Source: Osedax fenrisi (Eukaryota; Annelida; Polychaeta; Sabellida; Siboglinidae). From it: DNA of 64,000 nucleotides. The stretch is taken from positions 6,360,681-6,424,680 of the forward strand of contig OZ025241.1 in the NCBI GenBank assembly GCA_964019155.1, given 5' to 3'. Position 1 is the stretch's first letter; each line of letters starts with the position of its first letter. The notes beneath the pieces were generated by a model. That model ran no database searches. It worked only from the letters and a program-made list of their open reading frames with translations, and was not told where the DNA came from. This document shows, one piece after another, positions 62,331 to 64,000 of the stretch. The position numbers were made by a program, and so were the translations under genes.

Positions 62331-63121
62331 TAAAATGTGAATTATCAAATTAATTTAAATATAAGTATGTATATATATGTGTATGTATGTATATGTATAT
62401 AGTTATATGTATATGTGTATGTGTATGTGTATATATATATGTGTGCGCGAGTGTGTATATTTTTATGTATGTACATTCGAAATTGTTAACCTATATTGTA
62501 TTGAATATATTTATTTATTTTGTTCTCTTGTTTATTAGTTTTAAATGTTGGTTATCTCCTATTTATTTCCTCTATATTATATTTTAGTTTATGTTATATT
62601 CCGGGTTATATTAATTCTTGATGTATTTCTTAGATTTTAATTATAATTAAATAATGTATTTATGTTATACTATTATGACTTACTGGTTACATATATAATA
62701 TAAAAAATAAAATATATAATAAAATATTTATTATATATTTTATTTTTTTAATTGTATAATTGATTGTATAACATTATTATTTATTTATTACTATTATCTA
62801 TAATGATACTGATCATGTTAATAACGGTGTAATTGATAAGCAACATTGCTTCTATAATGATAATAGCGTATACGCTAAGTATATATACGCTGCCATTACC
62901 TAAATGTGATAACTTTGATAATAATATATTTAATATTTATATGATATGTATATGCAATATACTTACATAAATACAATATTATATTGAATATAAATTGCTA
63001 CTAATATCATAATGATATGTAACTTTCATATTAATGTGATTTAATAAATGATATATATATATATATACATTACATATAAATTATATAATATAATATATGA
63101 TATATGATATATAAGGTTGTG

Positions 63122-63543
63122 GTTCATAACCGGCGCCAAAAATATATGACTAATAGTTTATTCGATATCGCAGCTCACGCTTTCGGAGTTGAAACGTATA
63201 TATATATTGAGAGAGATACGTACTTTATATACACACACACATACACACACACACACACACATACACACACACAGTGTGACACACACACACACACATTTAT
63301 TCACGAGTTTTTTAACAAAGGAATTATGACTATAGTTATATATGGAATCATAGGTTTATAGTTTACCTTAGGCTAGATATAGCAATAACGATCTAAGTCA
63401 AATACTATCTATATATTATTACACGTCTATATCTAGAGGCGGGATCCCTTTGGGATCTTGAGACTCGAGTCTCAATTGCGAAAGCGCGCGCGCTCCGATA
63501 TTGAATAAAGTATTATCATATATTTTTGGCGCCGGTTATGAAC
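63122..63543. mobile_element. 422-bp TIR element with GC-rich core
   Basis: The termini GTTCATAACCGGCGCC and GGCGCCGGTTATGAAC belong to ~48-bp inverted repeats (with CAAAAATATATGA and TTTATTCnATATCG inside, a few mismatches). GTG flanks both sides. The interior has (CA)n arrays and a GCGCGCGCGC stretch. It is non-coding. Confidence 0.7.
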
Positions 63544-64000
63544 GTGTTCCATATATAATATATAAAAATATATATATTTAATTTCTTACCGGAGTTCTAG
63601 ATTTCTGCTATATTCACTTATATCTCTTCATAAAGCTCTGTCATAAATACAAGTCATAATATTCTTTATTTAATTTATTATATTTCGTAATTTATTTGAT
63701 AGGTAAATATATAAACGCGTAACTATATCAAAAACGTAATACAAAGTAATATAAAGTATTATAAAATCATTATAATATTTTATATATTGCGTGTGTTGTA
63801 TATTTGTCATCGAATTATGACGAATATCTGACAAAGTTTATTAAAATGCCAAATTTAATGTTTGAGTACATAGGGCGACACCTATTAACACATTCGGAAC
63901 TATCGCCCAAAACCCCCTCACGTATCATATTTGACTGATATTTACTAGTATTATTAGAATTGATAATACATAAATTTGATATAATGAAATACATATCCGA

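Larger units (their letters stand above)
56279..64000. other. intron after TM1 exon, to the window end
   Basis: No TM2 exon was found. The interval holds the family C element end, a 74-bp tandem duplication, the diverged repeat array at 59567-61100, a decayed LINE, a 422-bp TIR element and many (AT)n arrays. Confidence 0.6.

Overview
The window is metazoan nuclear DNA. It is extremely AT-rich, full of (AT)n arrays, and its genes are split into short exons that stand out as GC-richer islands. Three multi-exon genes, all on the + strand, could be assembled from homology, splice-site dinucleotides and unbroken codon phase. (1) The 3' part of a Pif/BMSP-like extracellular chitin-binding and laminin-G protein (exons from 413 to 11005; the 5' end lies outside the window). 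(2) A complete delta/gamma-type sarcoglycan (14371-18984, 8 exons, 284 codons plus stop). (3) The 5' part of a nicotinic-acetylcholine-receptor-like Cys-loop subunit (27146 to 56278, 8 exons, ending after TM1; TM2 onward lies outside). A Pif-like chitin-binding/LamG protein together with nAChR and sarcoglycan genes points to a bilaterian, most likely a spiralian (lophotrochozoan). That placement is inference.

Layout: 1-11005, Pif-like gene with minisatellite-bearing introns, a tRNA-derived SINE (3.5 kb) and a 952-bp TIR element (7.46-8.41 kb). 11.1-14.4 kb, spacer with a second SINE copy. 14.4-19.0 kb, sarcoglycan with a 1.1-kb pogo/Tigger relic in intron 1. 19-27 kb, spacer dominated by a 4.7-kb nested pair of TIR elements. 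27.1-56.3 kb and beyond, the nAChR-like gene. Its 14-kb first intron holds LINE fragments, an almost intact 4.75-kb Ty3/gypsy element with 195-bp LTRs, a 959-bp TIR element and a 309-bp hAT MITE. Later introns hold a nearly full-length decayed LINE (43.6-46.4 kb), a perfect 239-bp tandem duplication (52 kb), a 1.27-kb hAT derivative with a perfect 8-bp target duplication (54.4-55.7 kb), a diverged 0.4-0.6-kb repeat array (59-61 kb) and another decayed LINE (61.2-62.3 kb).

The items most worth a second look are: a strong preference for T at position +3 of 5' splice sites (GTTA core; 17 of 25 reconstructed donors); a textbook -1 frameshift cassette (TTTAAAC plus stem-loop) at the gag-pol junction; a group of TA-flanked elements with GGGG termini that share one unusual layout; and minisatellites that repeatedly sit directly against splice acceptors.

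The three host genes are not obviously functionally linked: an extracellular chitinous matrix protein, a muscle dystrophin-complex membrane protein and a ligand-gated ion-channel subunit. No bacterial-style operon, CRISPR array, rRNA or stand-alone tRNA gene was seen.
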